This document shows, piece by piece, positions 52,101 through 58,997 of a stretch of 64,000 bases of DNA. Below the pieces are notes generated by a model, which saw only the letters and a program-made list of their open reading frames with translations, had not been told where the DNA came from and made no database searches. The first letter of the stretch is position 1; the number at the start of each line of letters is the position of its first letter. Location of the stretch: contig CAZDOO010000020.1 of the NCBI GenBank assembly GCA_964507045.1, forward strand, positions 4,143-68,142, in the 5' to 3' direction. A program made the translations under genes and the position numbers. Source of the DNA: UBA8199 sp964507045. Lineage in GTDB: Bacteria; Verrucomicrobiota; Verrucomicrobiia; Limisphaerales; UBA8199.

Positions 52101-52397
52101 GTTGCCTTGGACGTTGCCCTCCAGCGCGATCCGCTGCCCGATGGCCTTCACGGCCTCGGCATAAGCCTTGTCCTGGAGCGCGCCCTGGATGATGGGTTCG
52201 AGGTTGGTGATAGCCGTCCTGGGCAGACCCTTCTTGATGGCTTCCTCGACCTGCTTCCATTGCGCGTCGCGCGGGCCGGCCTGAAGGGAGAAACTCATCA
52301 GGAGCAGCGCGGCCGCGGCGCCGGCAAGGATCGAGGGCGGGTGTGGGCGGCGCGGTTGGGTGCCGCGGACGAATAAGCGGGCAAAGTATCTGTGCAT
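46194..52397 (-). CDS. Bacterial alpha-2-macroglobulin with CTEQ thioester motif
   Basis: A 2067-residue exported protease trap. The start at 52397 gives an export signal (ILAGAAAALLLMSFSLQAGP) after a basic N-terminus; there is no lipobox, unlike E. coli YfhM. After a helical N-terminal section of about 400 residues come MG-type beta domains (DRAIYRPGQTIQYKGICLWV is the MG2 signature), the A2M domain (VRMTFTMPEALTKWRFLGFA) and the thioester motif YPYECTEQTFNRLYADALA, with Cys at about residue 1517. The complement-like helical and receptor-binding domains follow. It is longer than usual (about 1650), partly through short-repeat insertions at 46796-46818, 47145-47182 and 49038-49125. Its usual partner, PbpC, is not present here. 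Confidence 0.95.
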   Translation of the reverse strand: MHRYFARLFVRGTQPRRPHPPSILAGAAAALLLMSFSLQAGPRDAQWKQVEEAIKKGLPRTAITNLEPIIQGALQDKAYAEAVKAIGQRIALEGNVQGNKPEEKITRLEAEIAKAPKEMVPLMDTLQAEWYWQYFQQNKWRFMQRTATATPPGKDFTTWDLPRLFVAIDRQFQKALAAEKILKATPISAWNDLLIKGTMPDRYRPTLYDFIAHQALEFYTSGEQAAAKPEDAFELSADSPALESHDKFLAWWRTFPAKQFPDSPIIKALTLHGALMAFHEKDSDPAAFLDADLARLAYAWNTASGQSRNDRYQAALKAFVDKWADDELSALARERWGRVLQQQDDLVAAHKLALQGAQTFPQSPGGKLCRNLVTEIEAKSATITTERIWNAPWPEITLRYRNVEAAYFRAIPYDWEAFLEKRHHRPENLSDAERREILSRKPALEWAAQLPPAADYKENTFATSAPDSLKPGFYFIAASHDPKFGEADNVISMTDVWVSSLALVTRTRDGRIEGFVWQAGSGEPVVGAEVSVWHLDNQGNRIADPTLKADDNGYFSLKPSQNRGYLFRARHDTQEVATAGDLWTYDWQREQSPRPGAATIFFTDRAIYRPGQTIQYKGICLWVDQTKDNYEVLKGEQLTVVFKDVNGKEVARQQHRANDYGSFAGSFTAPRDRLMGGMSIQTEGRALGATQFRVEEYKRPKFEVTLDAPKTAAKLNETVSLTGHAMNYTGAAVDGAAVKYHVVREVRMPWWWGWWRGGMPHSQGQEIAHGIARTGTDGSFQIQFAAKPDPKVPEKDEPTFVFQINADVTDSAGETRSADRAIRVGYTALETKMSADQWQTDGKPVELKLETQTLDGEPQVAEGSLKVYELQAPDKVHRPQLGGAEPWRHGRGFGGGGDAPGNDLSNPNNWPLGKMVAEKGFTTDTNGVAKLFFKLAAGAYRAVLETQDRFGRKVTGRLPLQVLQPEATKLAIKVPQGLAAPSWELQPGEEFMALWGTGYETGRAFVEIEHRHHMIQRYWTQPGATQQQIKLAITEAMRGGCFVHVTFIRENRAYLESRKVSVPWKNKDLELKWEHFVSKLQPGQKETWTLQVGKRGDGVMETGSNGRTNTPALQHSKTPERLVAELVATLYDESLDAFARLEWPRQFAVFREDYSTAQSQFANTPMGFQPVFGGWHRPYESVEITYRRFPPDLTRNLWGYHAVPTSRGVRVTMLSGARVPEEAPMAMAAPEPMASPPPGAALAMKVAADGLGREASNDKVEVGGAGGAAKEPAAPKPDLSKVAARKNLNETAFFFPQLTSDSNGVVRMTFTMPEALTKWRFLGFAHDRSVRSGLIEDHAVTAKDLMVQPNPPRFLREDDTVEFTVKVSNQTDKPLRGKVQLTFNQALNNQPADKLLGNTKPEQDFDIPAKESRSCAWRVHVPDGCGFLTYKAVGAAANVSDGEEGYLPVLSRRILVTESLPLPIRGPATKKFEFTKLLQSGGSKTLQNQSLVVEMVSNPAWYAVLALPYLMEYPYECTEQTFNRLYADALARTIANGDPKIRRIFDQWKNTPALESPLQKNQDLKAVMIEETPWLRQASNESQARRNIGILFDDNRLNYEQDATLRKLTEQQLNDGSWPWFPGGRGNDYITLYITTGFGRLRHLGADLQVGPAIRSLRRLDAWMTEHYEQVQKWPEPEKYVPSSTDALYLYGRSFFLKDMKIAPQHKPAVEFFLKQARKFWLQTNCRQTQGHLAIALHRFNSSNSFNDSTPRDIMKSIKERSVSTEEMGMFWRDTELSWWWYRAPIETQALMIEAFDEVAGDLPAVEECRVWLLKQKQTQNWKTTKATADAVYALLLCGKDILSSEALVQVKLGGVDVTPAANRQSPDAGRPSPAVEPGTGFYEYRFAPADIKPKLGEITVKKVDPGVAWGSVNWQYLEDMSKVTPYEGTPLKLNKSLYTKVNTAKGPVLEPVKSPVKVGDELVVRIELRVDRDMEYVHLKDQRGSGTEPVNVLSRYKYQDGLAYYESTRDVASHFFIDYLPKGTYVFEYSTRVQLRGQYQTGVAQIQCMYAPEFNSHSQSVALTVN
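46796..46818 (-). repeat. GGCGATTGGC-type in-frame repeat in alpha-2-macroglobulin
   Basis: CGGCGATTGGCGATTGGCGG, encoding NRQSP on the minus strand, sits in a variable loop between conserved beta strands. It is the same word as at 29367-29398. Confidence 0.55.
47145..47182 (-). repeat. GAGTTGAA-type in-frame repeat in alpha-2-macroglobulin
   Basis: The plus-strand words GAGTTGAATCGTTAAATGAG and TTAGAGGAGTTGAAG encode FNSSNSFNDSTP within the protein. The class matches the intergenic repeat at 33671-33702. Confidence 0.55.
49038..49125 (-). repeat. TGGAGTGC/GGGTAATGG-type in-frame repeat in alpha-2-macroglobulin
   Basis: Three tandem 9-bp GGAGT(GC/AT)TG-like words (49041-49071) give PALQHSKTPE. 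Adjacent ATTACTCC/CATTACCCCATCACCCC words give GDGVMETGSNGRTN. Both interrupt a conserved domain without breaking the frame. Confidence 0.6.
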
Positions 52398-52642
52398 AAG
52401 GCTTCGATGGCTTTGAGCAGTCGGCTCATGTCGTTTCCAGCTATAAGCAATGTTTCCTCTGTATTGGACGGCAAGGGATGGTTTGTGCTCCGGAAAAGCG
52501 TTTGGCAAGCCGTTTCGGCGCTGAAGCACCGACCGGGATGCCGGAGCAGCCACCCGGGCTCGCCTGGCCCAGGCTCTGCCGGTAATTCCCGTTTCACGTT
52601 CTCCAACGAGCTTTGGGCAGGCGGTTGCAAACTGCCTCTGCG

Positions 52643-54730
52643 TCAAGACTCCGGAGGCGGGGACGCGGGGGACTCGTGGTAGGGGCGGTGGGATTGGTAG
52701 AGTTCCAGCAGGGTCTGGTTCTTCCGGGCAAGGTCGTCCTGCCCGGTGGCCTGGGCCAGGTCGCGGGCTTTCTGGGCCGCGGCGATGGCTTCGTCGAAAC
52801 GCCCGGCCTCGGCCCAGGCAGCCGCCAGGGTGCCGAGCATGACCGGCTGGCGCTGGCCGGTCAGCTCGCAGGCGCGCCGGGCGAGGCGGACCGCCTCGTC
52901 GCCGTTCCGGAAGGCGGCGTTGGCGCTGGTGGCACGGATCCAGGCGAGGTTGTTGAGGGCATCGGGGGAGTCCGGTTGCCCCCGCAAGCCCTGCTGGTAG
53001 TGTTCGATGGCTTGGGCGGTATCGCCTCGCCGAGCCAAAAGCGCGGCGAGAGTGAAACGGGTGGCCGGGTCGGAGGAATCATGCTGGAGCAGCTTGGAGA
53101 GAAGCGCAATGGCCTCGCCGGGCTTATTGCCCTGGGCCAGGATGTTGGCGTAGAGGATCTCGATCTCGGGGAAACCGGGCTTGAGGCGCAGGGCTTCGCG
53201 GCAGTGGGCTTCGGCTTCCTCGAAATGCCCCGCGTCGGCGAGGGTATCGGCCAGCAGGCAATGCACCCACGGGTTGTTCTTGGTCACAGCGAGCGCGTGG
53301 CGGAAGAGCGTTTCGCTGCTTTGCCAATGGATCACCTGTTGCCGCGTAGCCAACAGCAGGACCGCGAGGGCAACGATGGAGGCCGAGACAAGGAGGGGTT
53401 TGAGACGAGGCCGGCGAGCCGCCATGTCGCCAAGGCCCCAGGCGGCCAGCACAAAAATGCCAATTGAGGGGATGTAGGTGTAGCGATCGGCAATGGCCTG
53501 TTCCCCCACCTGCACCAGGCCGATGACGGGCACTAGGGTGCCGATGAACCAGAACCAGCCTGCCGGCAGATACCGGCGGCTGGAAAACTGCCGCAACACG
53601 AGCCAGGTCAAGACCGCCAGCAGCAGCGCGGCGCCAGCGACCTGCCCGGCGGGCCAGTGTTCCGGCCGAGGGTAGAAGCAGGCCAGGTCCACCGGCCAAA
53701 GCAGCTTCCCGAGGTACCGGCAATACCCAACCAGCGCATTGGCAATGCGGCCGCTGAAAGGAAGTTCGGCTGCGGACATCACGGCGCCGCCGGTGTGTTG
53801 GACAATATAGGTCACCACGCTGGACACCGCCGCCAGAAGGAAGAACGGGAGCTTCTCCAAAAGGAGGAAAGATGAAGGAGGAAGGAGGAAACGGCGAGCG
53901 GGGGACGTGATGCGCGGAGCGTGGGGCGTGGTGCGTGGCGCGTGATCCGTTTCCCCATTCTGCATTCTGCATTCTTCCTTCTGCATTCGCCCCAACGGCC
54001 AGTAATCGAGCAGCAGCAGCACAAAGGGCAGCGTGACGAGCATCGGCTTGCTCATCAGGCCCAAGGCGAAGAAGACCAGCGAGAGGACGTAGAATGCAGA
54101 AGGGTGAATGATGAATGATGAATGCGGACCGCGGGCCGTCTCCTCATTCCGCATTCTGCCTTCTTCCTTCTTCCTTCTGCCTTCCGCGTAGCGCCCATAC
54201 GCCCACAGCGTCAACAGAAGGAAGAAAGTGCTCAGCACGTCCTTGCGCTCGGAAATCCAGGCTACTGATTCCACATGGAGCGGATGCAGCGCGAAGAGCG
54301 CCGCCACCAACGCGCTGCGCCACCGGGCGCCCGTCAGCCGCCGCAGCACACCGAAGAGCAGCAGCGTGTTGGCCAGGTGAAACAACACATTAACGACGTG
54401 GGGGCCGGCCGGGCCGGGGCCGAACACCTGCGTGTCGAGCATGTGCGAGAACCAGGTCAGCGGATGCCAATTGCTCGCGTGGCCGGTGCGCAGGGCCCAG
54501 TCGGCGCCTTCGAGGGTCAATCCCTTCAGGACGTGCGCATTCGCGCTGACGTAAAGGTCGTCATCCAAGTCCACGAACTGAAACCGGAACACCGGGTAGA
54601 AGGCAAGCCATGTGGCGGCGGCCAGGAGCAACCCTAGGCTGCAAGGCCGAGCCATCAGGCGCGCCAGCCTGGAACCAGGTCGGGCGTCGCCGGAAGAGGG
54701 CGATGAGGTCATCTGCGCCAGTTCAGTCAT
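52643..54730 (-). CDS. Polytopic membrane protein with C-terminal TPR repeats (TMTC-like)
   Basis: A 695-residue protein. The N-terminal 430 residues hold about ten membrane helices and typical GT-C-like loops: VDLDDDLYVSANAHVLKG after the first helix (acidic DDD loop), WHPLTWFSHMLD and HPLHVESVAWISERKDVLST. The C-terminal 230 residues are tetratricopeptide repeats (VHCLLADTLADAGHFEEAEA, HCREALRLKPGFPEIEILYA). This layout is shared with TMTC-type and bacterial PMT-like proteins, which may be glycosyltransferases. Two in-frame low-complexity insertions (KKEEGRMRNEETARGPHSSF, and QKEECRMQNGETDHAPRTTP onward) lie in cytoplasmic or periplasmic loops. A paralogue lies at 55612-58332. Confidence 0.85.
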   Translation of the reverse strand: MTELAQMTSSPSSGDARPGSRLARLMARPCSLGLLLAAATWLAFYPVFRFQFVDLDDDLYVSANAHVLKGLTLEGADWALRTGHASNWHPLTWFSHMLDTQVFGPGPAGPHVVNVLFHLANTLLLFGVLRRLTGARWRSALVAALFALHPLHVESVAWISERKDVLSTFFLLLTLWAYGRYAEGRRKKEEGRMRNEETARGPHSSFIIHPSAFYVLSLVFFALGLMSKPMLVTLPFVLLLLDYWPLGRMQKEECRMQNGETDHAPRTTPHAPRITSPARRFLLPPSSFLLLEKLPFFLLAAVSSVVTYIVQHTGGAVMSAAELPFSGRIANALVGYCRYLGKLLWPVDLACFYPRPEHWPAGQVAGAALLLAVLTWLVLRQFSSRRYLPAGWFWFIGTLVPVIGLVQVGEQAIADRYTYIPSIGIFVLAAWGLGDMAARRPRLKPLLVSASIVALAVLLLATRQQVIHWQSSETLFRHALAVTKNNPWVHCLLADTLADAGHFEEAEAHCREALRLKPGFPEIEILYANILAQGNKPGEAIALLSKLLQHDSSDPATRFTLAALLARRGDTAQAIEHYQQGLRGQPDSPDALNNLAWIRATSANAAFRNGDEAVRLARRACELTGQRQPVMLGTLAAAWAEAGRFDEAIAAAQKARDLAQATGQDDLARKNQTLLELYQSHRPYHESPASPPPES
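53857..53992 (-). repeat. Composite in-frame repeat (GGAGGAAG/GTGCGTGG/TTCTGCATTC)
   Basis: Three short-repeat classes are stacked: GGAGGAAAGATGAAGGAGG, the GTGCGTGG class and TTCTGCATTCTGCATTCTTC. They encode an insertion of roughly 45 residues (MQKEECRMQNG, HAPRTTPHAPR, LLPPSSFLLLEK) that the paralogue lacks. Confidence 0.65.
54091..54188 (-). repeat. Composite in-frame repeat (GATGAATGATGAA/CTTCTTCCTTC)
   Basis: GGTGAATGATGAATGATGAA and CTTCTTCCTTCTTCCTTCTG words encode RRKKEEGRMRNEE and PHSSFIIHPSAF. The insertion sits between two membrane helices and keeps the frame. Confidence 0.65.
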
Positions 54731-54829
54731 TGTGCCGCCATATCATCGCGGCGGGCCAAGGTTTAATCGAAATCCCGCGGGCGCAAAGGAAAAAGGAAAT
54801 GAATTGCCCCCGCAGCCGCGCCGGGCATC

Positions 54830-55573
54830 ATGCTGTCCGGCTATCCACCCGTGGCAGAACTTTTCCAGATCCTCCACGAAGACCGCGAGCTGTTGGTCAT
54901 CAACAAGCCCGCCGGGCTGGTGTGCCACCCCACCAAGACGGACCAACTGTCCAGCCTCATCGGTCGGGTGCGATTGCACCTGGGGCCGGGCGCGCAGCCG
55001 CACCTGGTAAACCGGCTCGACCGGGAAACCAGCGGCGTCACGCTCGTGGCCAAGGACCTGGACACCGCCCGCGAACTGCGGCGGCTCTGGGAAGGCCGGC
55101 AGGTCGAGAAGGATTACCTCGCCATCGTGCACGGCCATCCCCGCGAGGCGCACGCGATCATCGCGGCGCCTTTGGGCGAAGACGAGCAGAGCCGGGTGGC
55201 GATCAAGGATTGTGTCCGCGCCGATGGCGTGGCGGCGCAAACGGAGTATTGGGTCCAGCGGCGGTTCACGCATGAGCAACAGCCCTTCGCCCTGCTGCTG
55301 GCCCGGCCGTGCACGGGGCGGAAGCACCAGATCCGGATTCATCTCGCGCATATCGGGCATCCCATCGTGGGCGACAAGATCTACGGCGGCGACGAGGACC
55401 TGTATCTGGCGCTGGTGGACAATCGCCTGACGCCCGAGCAACGGCGGCGGCTGATCCTGCCCCATCACGCGCTGCACGCCCGCGAACTGCGGTTCACCTG
55501 GCGCGGCGACAACCGGATCTTCTGCGCGGAGCCCGAACCGTGGTTTACCGGCTGGCTGGAGGCGCATGTCTGA
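54830..55573 (+). CDS. RluA-family RNA pseudouridine synthase
   Basis: A 247-residue pseudouridine synthase. The catalytic motif is LVNRLDRETSGVTLVAKD (Asp of RLDxxTSG), LVINKPAGLVCHPT is the early family motif, CTGRKHQIRIHLAHIGHPIV the third, and GDKIYGGDEDLYLAL follows. It lacks an N-terminal S4 domain, as in the RluA/TruC-like members. The RNA target is not decidable. It is divergent from the TPR gene, 100 bp apart. Confidence 0.93.
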   Translation: MLSGYPPVAELFQILHEDRELLVINKPAGLVCHPTKTDQLSSLIGRVRLHLGPGAQPHLVNRLDRETSGVTLVAKDLDTARELRRLWEGRQVEKDYLAIVHGHPREAHAIIAAPLGEDEQSRVAIKDCVRADGVAAQTEYWVQRRFTHEQQPFALLLARPCTGRKHQIRIHLAHIGHPIVGDKIYGGDEDLYLALVDNRLTPEQRRRLILPHHALHARELRFTWRGDNRIFCAEPEPWFTGWLEAHV

Positions 55574-55611
55574 GATTGCGCCGCCGGGGCGCTTGATTCA
55601 GGCTCCCGGCG

Positions 55612-58332
55612 GTGCCAGACAATGACCGTCAGCCAAGTGGCCGGGCCGGGACCCAGGCGTGTGCCGGCGGGGGCGCGCGAGCGGGCGCCCTGCCGCGAGC
55701 CTGGCTCCCGGGCGCGCTGCTAGTGGCGGCCACCGTCATCGCCTACCTGCCCGTGTGGCGAGCCGGGTTCATTTGGGATGACGACACGTTCCTCTGGCGT
55801 AATGCCTTGATCCAAAGCCCGGACGGTCTGTTCCGGCTGTGGTTCACCACCAGCGCGCCGGATTACTTCCCGCTGACCTCGACGACGTTGTGGCTGGAAT
55901 GGCGGCTCTGGGGGATGAACCCGTTGGGCTACCACCTGGTGAACGTGCTGCTGCATGCCCTGAGCGCGGTGCTGCTGTGGCGGGTGTTGGCGCGGCTGAA
56001 GATTCCCGGCGCCGCCCTGGCGGCGGCGATCTTTGCCGTGCACCCGGTCAACGTGGAATCAGTGGCCTGGATTACCGAGCGCAAGAACACCCTGGCCATG
56101 TGCTTCTATCTGCTCAGCCTCCAGCTTTACCTGCGGAGCGAGAAGCGGCGGGACCCGGCGCCGGAGGCAGGACAACCCGCGGCCGCCCTCTCCGCGCCTT
56201 CCGACCGCCTGCCGGCTTTAGCGCTGTTCTACTGCCTGTCGCTGTTGGCCTTCATTTGCGCGCTGCTCAGCAAGACCGCGGTGGCTCCGCTGCCGGTGGT
56301 GCTGCTCGGGCTGGCCTGGTGGCGACGCGGACGGCTGGAACTCAAGGACGTGTGGCGCAGCGTTCCCTTCTTTGCCTTCGCCGCCGCGGCGGGGCTGGTC
56401 GCAGTCTGGTTCCAGTATCACCGGGCGATTGGCGCCAGCCTGCTCGACGTGCGGAACGACTCTTTCGGATCGCGCCTGGCTGGGGCAGGCTGGGCGCTCT
56501 GGTTTTATCTCTACAAGGCGGTGCTGCCATGGCACCTGAGTTTCGTCTATCCACGCTGGCATATTGACGGGACCCAGGCGCTGTCCTATGTGCCCGGGGT
56601 TCTCTTCGTGGCGGTCTTGCTGGTCTGCTGGCGCTACCGGCGCGGTTGGGGCAGAGGCATGCTCCTGGGCTTGGGCTACTTTGCGGTGATGCTGCTGCCG
56701 GTGCTGGGGTTCGTGAACATCTATTTCATGCGCTACTCGCTGGTGGCCGACCACTGGCAGTATTTCGCCATCATCGGCCCTGTCGCGCTGGCCGCCGCCG
56801 GCATCAGTTGCGCCGGCACGGCTTGCGGCCGGGAACGAAGGTGGCTTCCCCGGGCCGTTGGCGGCGCGCTGGTACTGGTGCTGGGCGTGTCGACGGCGCG
56901 GGAAGCGGCGACCTACACCGACCTCAAGAGCCTTTGGACGGCGACCCTTGCCCGGAACCCCGCTGCCGGTCTGGCGCACAATAACCTGGGCACTCTGCTC
57001 CTGGCACAGGGACATGCCAACGAAGCGATCACGCATTTCCAACAGGCGCTGGCCCTCCAACCCAACGCCGCCGATGTGCACAGCAACCTCGGCGGCGCCC
57101 TGCTCCAGCAGGGCCGCCTCGACGAAGCCATCGTTCACCTGCGGCGGGCGATTCAGATCCAGCCCGACTCGGTCCAGGCCCATAGCAACCTCGGCAACGC
57201 GCTTGCCCGGCAAGGACGGTTCGCCGAAGCGCTGAACGAACTCGGGCGGGCGGTCGAGCTTCAGCCCGCGCTCGCCAGCGCCCATTACAATCTCGGCGGC
57301 GCGCTGCTCCAGGCGGGGCGCGTGGATGAGGCCATCGCCAGTCTTGAGCGCGCGCTGGCGCTCCAACCCAACTCGGTGGATGCGCACCTGAGCCTCGGCA
57401 ATGCCTGGCTGCGCAAAGGACAGGCGGCGCGGGCCGACACCCACTTCCGGAAGGCCGTCGAAATCCAGCCCGACAGCGCCGCGGCGCAGCTCAATCTCGC
57501 CAACGCGCTGGTGCAGCAAGGCCAGCCCGACGACGCCATCCTCCATTTCCAGCAGGCTTTGGCCGCCGCCCCGGGCTCCGCTGTCGCCCACAATGGCCTG
57601 GGCAACGCGCTGATGCAAAAAGGCCGGACGGACGAGGCGCTGGCGCAGTACCAAACCGCCTTGCGCCTCAAACCCCGCTTCGCCGAGGCGCAGCTCAACC
57701 TCGCCAACCTGTTGCTGCAACGGAAGCAGGCGGACGAGGCCATCCCGCACTTCGAGGCGGCGCTGGCCCTCCAGCCCAACCTCGCCGGCGCCCACAACAA
57801 CCTGGGCAATGCCCTTCTCGGCAAGGGCCGGGTGGACCAGGCCATTGCCCATTTCCAACAAGCGTTGCAGCTCCAGCCGGATTCCGCCGAGGCCCACAAC
57901 AACCTTGCCAATGCTCTCCGGCAACAGGGCCGGGCCGCCGAAGCCGTAACGCATTACGAAGCCGCCCTCGCCGCCCTGCCCAACCATCCGCTCCTCCTCA
58001 ACAACCTGGCCTGGGTGCTGGCGACCTGCCCGGACGCCTCGATCCGCAACGGCCCCCGGGCGGTGGCGCTGGCACAGCAAGCCGAGCGGCTTTCCGAGGG
58101 CAAAGATCCGGCCCTGCTCGGGACGCTGGCGGCTGCCTGCGCCGAGGCGGGCCGGTTCGCCGACGCCGTCCAGACGGCCCGGCGCGCCCTGGACCTGGCG
58201 GTTGCCCAAACCAACGCCAGCCAGGCCGAAACCCTCCGGACCCAGCTCAGGCGATACGAGTCTGGTTCACCGCTCCGCGACCCCGGGCTGCCTCCCCCGG
58301 CCAACCCGCCGGGCGGGCACGCTGCCCCGTAG
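55612..58332 (+). CDS. Polytopic membrane protein with a long TPR domain (TMTC-like)
   Basis: A 906-residue paralogue of the protein at 52643-54730. The N-terminal 440 residues have about ten membrane helices with the equivalent loops (FIWDDDTFLWRNALI, HPVNVESVAWITERKNTLAM). From about residue 455 run a dozen 34-residue TPR units, for example NNLGTLLLAQGHANEAITHF, QQALALQPNAADVHSNLGGA and LLQQGRLDEAIVHLRRAI. It starts at GTG 55612 (MPDNDRQPSGRAG), which is plausible but unproven. The short Pro-rich C-terminus ends GLPPPANPPGGHAAP. Such proteins may be membrane glycosyltransferases or scaffolds. It lacks the low-complexity insertions seen in its neighbour. Confidence 0.87.
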   Translation: MPDNDRQPSGRAGTQACAGGGARAGALPRAWLPGALLVAATVIAYLPVWRAGFIWDDDTFLWRNALIQSPDGLFRLWFTTSAPDYFPLTSTTLWLEWRLWGMNPLGYHLVNVLLHALSAVLLWRVLARLKIPGAALAAAIFAVHPVNVESVAWITERKNTLAMCFYLLSLQLYLRSEKRRDPAPEAGQPAAALSAPSDRLPALALFYCLSLLAFICALLSKTAVAPLPVVLLGLAWWRRGRLELKDVWRSVPFFAFAAAAGLVAVWFQYHRAIGASLLDVRNDSFGSRLAGAGWALWFYLYKAVLPWHLSFVYPRWHIDGTQALSYVPGVLFVAVLLVCWRYRRGWGRGMLLGLGYFAVMLLPVLGFVNIYFMRYSLVADHWQYFAIIGPVALAAAGISCAGTACGRERRWLPRAVGGALVLVLGVSTAREAATYTDLKSLWTATLARNPAAGLAHNNLGTLLLAQGHANEAITHFQQALALQPNAADVHSNLGGALLQQGRLDEAIVHLRRAIQIQPDSVQAHSNLGNALARQGRFAEALNELGRAVELQPALASAHYNLGGALLQAGRVDEAIASLERALALQPNSVDAHLSLGNAWLRKGQAARADTHFRKAVEIQPDSAAAQLNLANALVQQGQPDDAILHFQQALAAAPGSAVAHNGLGNALMQKGRTDEALAQYQTALRLKPRFAEAQLNLANLLLQRKQADEAIPHFEAALALQPNLAGAHNNLGNALLGKGRVDQAIAHFQQALQLQPDSAEAHNNLANALRQQGRAAEAVTHYEAALAALPNHPLLLNNLAWVLATCPDASIRNGPRAVALAQQAERLSEGKDPALLGTLAAACAEAGRFADAVQTARRALDLAVAQTNASQAETLRTQLRRYESGSPLRDPGLPPPANPPGGHAAP

Positions 58333-58397
58333 GCGCCGACCGCGATAAGCTGGCCATCGTAATGACGGGGAGCCGCAGCTCCCACGTCCAGCCCCAC

Positions 58398-58426
58398 TTG
58401 CAAAACGGGAGCAATGCCATTAAGTT
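58398..58426 (+). promoter_or_regulatory. Weak candidate promoter of the ferritin gene
   Basis: TTGCAA (58398-58403), a 17-bp spacer and TAAGTT (58421-58426). The start of transcription would be about three bases before the ATG at 58436, giving a leaderless mRNA. The -10 matches consensus poorly. Confidence 0.25.
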
Positions 58427-58435
58427 CCGGCCATT

Positions 58436-58936
58436 ATGAAACTATCCAGCAAGCTCGAAAAGGTCCTCAACGACCAAATCAATCTCGAACTCTACTCGGC
58501 TTACGCTTACCTGGGCATGGCGGCGTATTTTGAGAGCACCACTTTTGGCGGCTTCGCCAAGTGGATGCACGTGCAAAGCAAGGAAGAGTTGGAACATGCC
58601 GATCGGTTCCTTAAATACATTGTGGAGCGCGGCGGCAAGGTGGCCCTGGGCGCGATTCCCCAGCCCAAGTGCGATTACAAGTCACCCCTGGACGTCTTCA
58701 AAGCCGCCCTCGGCCATGAGCAGAAGGTCTCCGCCTCCATCTGCGCCATGTACGAGCAGGCCACGGCTGAAAAGGACTACCCCACCCTCTCCTTCCTGAA
58801 GTGGTTCCTCGACGAGCAGGTCGAAGAGGAGCGGAACGTGAACGACATCCTCGCCCGGCTGGAAGCCGCCGGCGACCACCTCGGCGCGCTCTACCAGATT
58901 GACCACCAGGCCGGCAAACGTGCCGAAGAGAAGTAA
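58436..58936 (+). CDS. ftnA: Non-haem ferritin
   Basis: A 166-residue four-helix-bundle iron store. Ferroxidase ligands are visible: Glu in QINLELYSAYAYLGMA (E18 region), E-E and His in QSKEELEHADRFLKYIVERG, Glu in LGHEQKVSASICAMYEQA, and the distal site in WFLDEQVEEERNVNDILARL. No haem-binding Met of bacterioferritin is evident. A perfect 12-bp hairpin follows the stop. Confidence 0.95.
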   Translation: MKLSSKLEKVLNDQINLELYSAYAYLGMAAYFESTTFGGFAKWMHVQSKEELEHADRFLKYIVERGGKVALGAIPQPKCDYKSPLDVFKAALGHEQKVSASICAMYEQATAEKDYPTLSFLKWFLDEQVEEERNVNDILARLEAAGDHLGALYQIDHQAGKRAEEK

Positions 58937-58949
58937 GCTCGCGCTCGTT

Positions 58950-58983
58950 GCCGCGCCGGCGTCCGCCAGGTCGCCGGCGCGGC
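58950..58983 (+). terminator. Strong GC hairpin after ferritin
   Basis: GCCGCGCCGGCG (58950-58961) pairs perfectly with CGCCGGCGCGGC (58972-58983) across a 10-nt loop. It begins 13 bp after the ferritin stop and ends 14 bp before the next ATG. The absence of a T-run leaves open a transcript-stabilising or attenuating role. Confidence 0.5.
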
Positions 58984-58997
58984 CCTGCCCTTAATCC

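Noticed and set aside
56218..58209. 663-codon minus-strand frame over the TPR gene
   Set aside because: The regular codon structure of the TPR repeats on the plus strand creates an open antisense frame; it has no start signal or domain.
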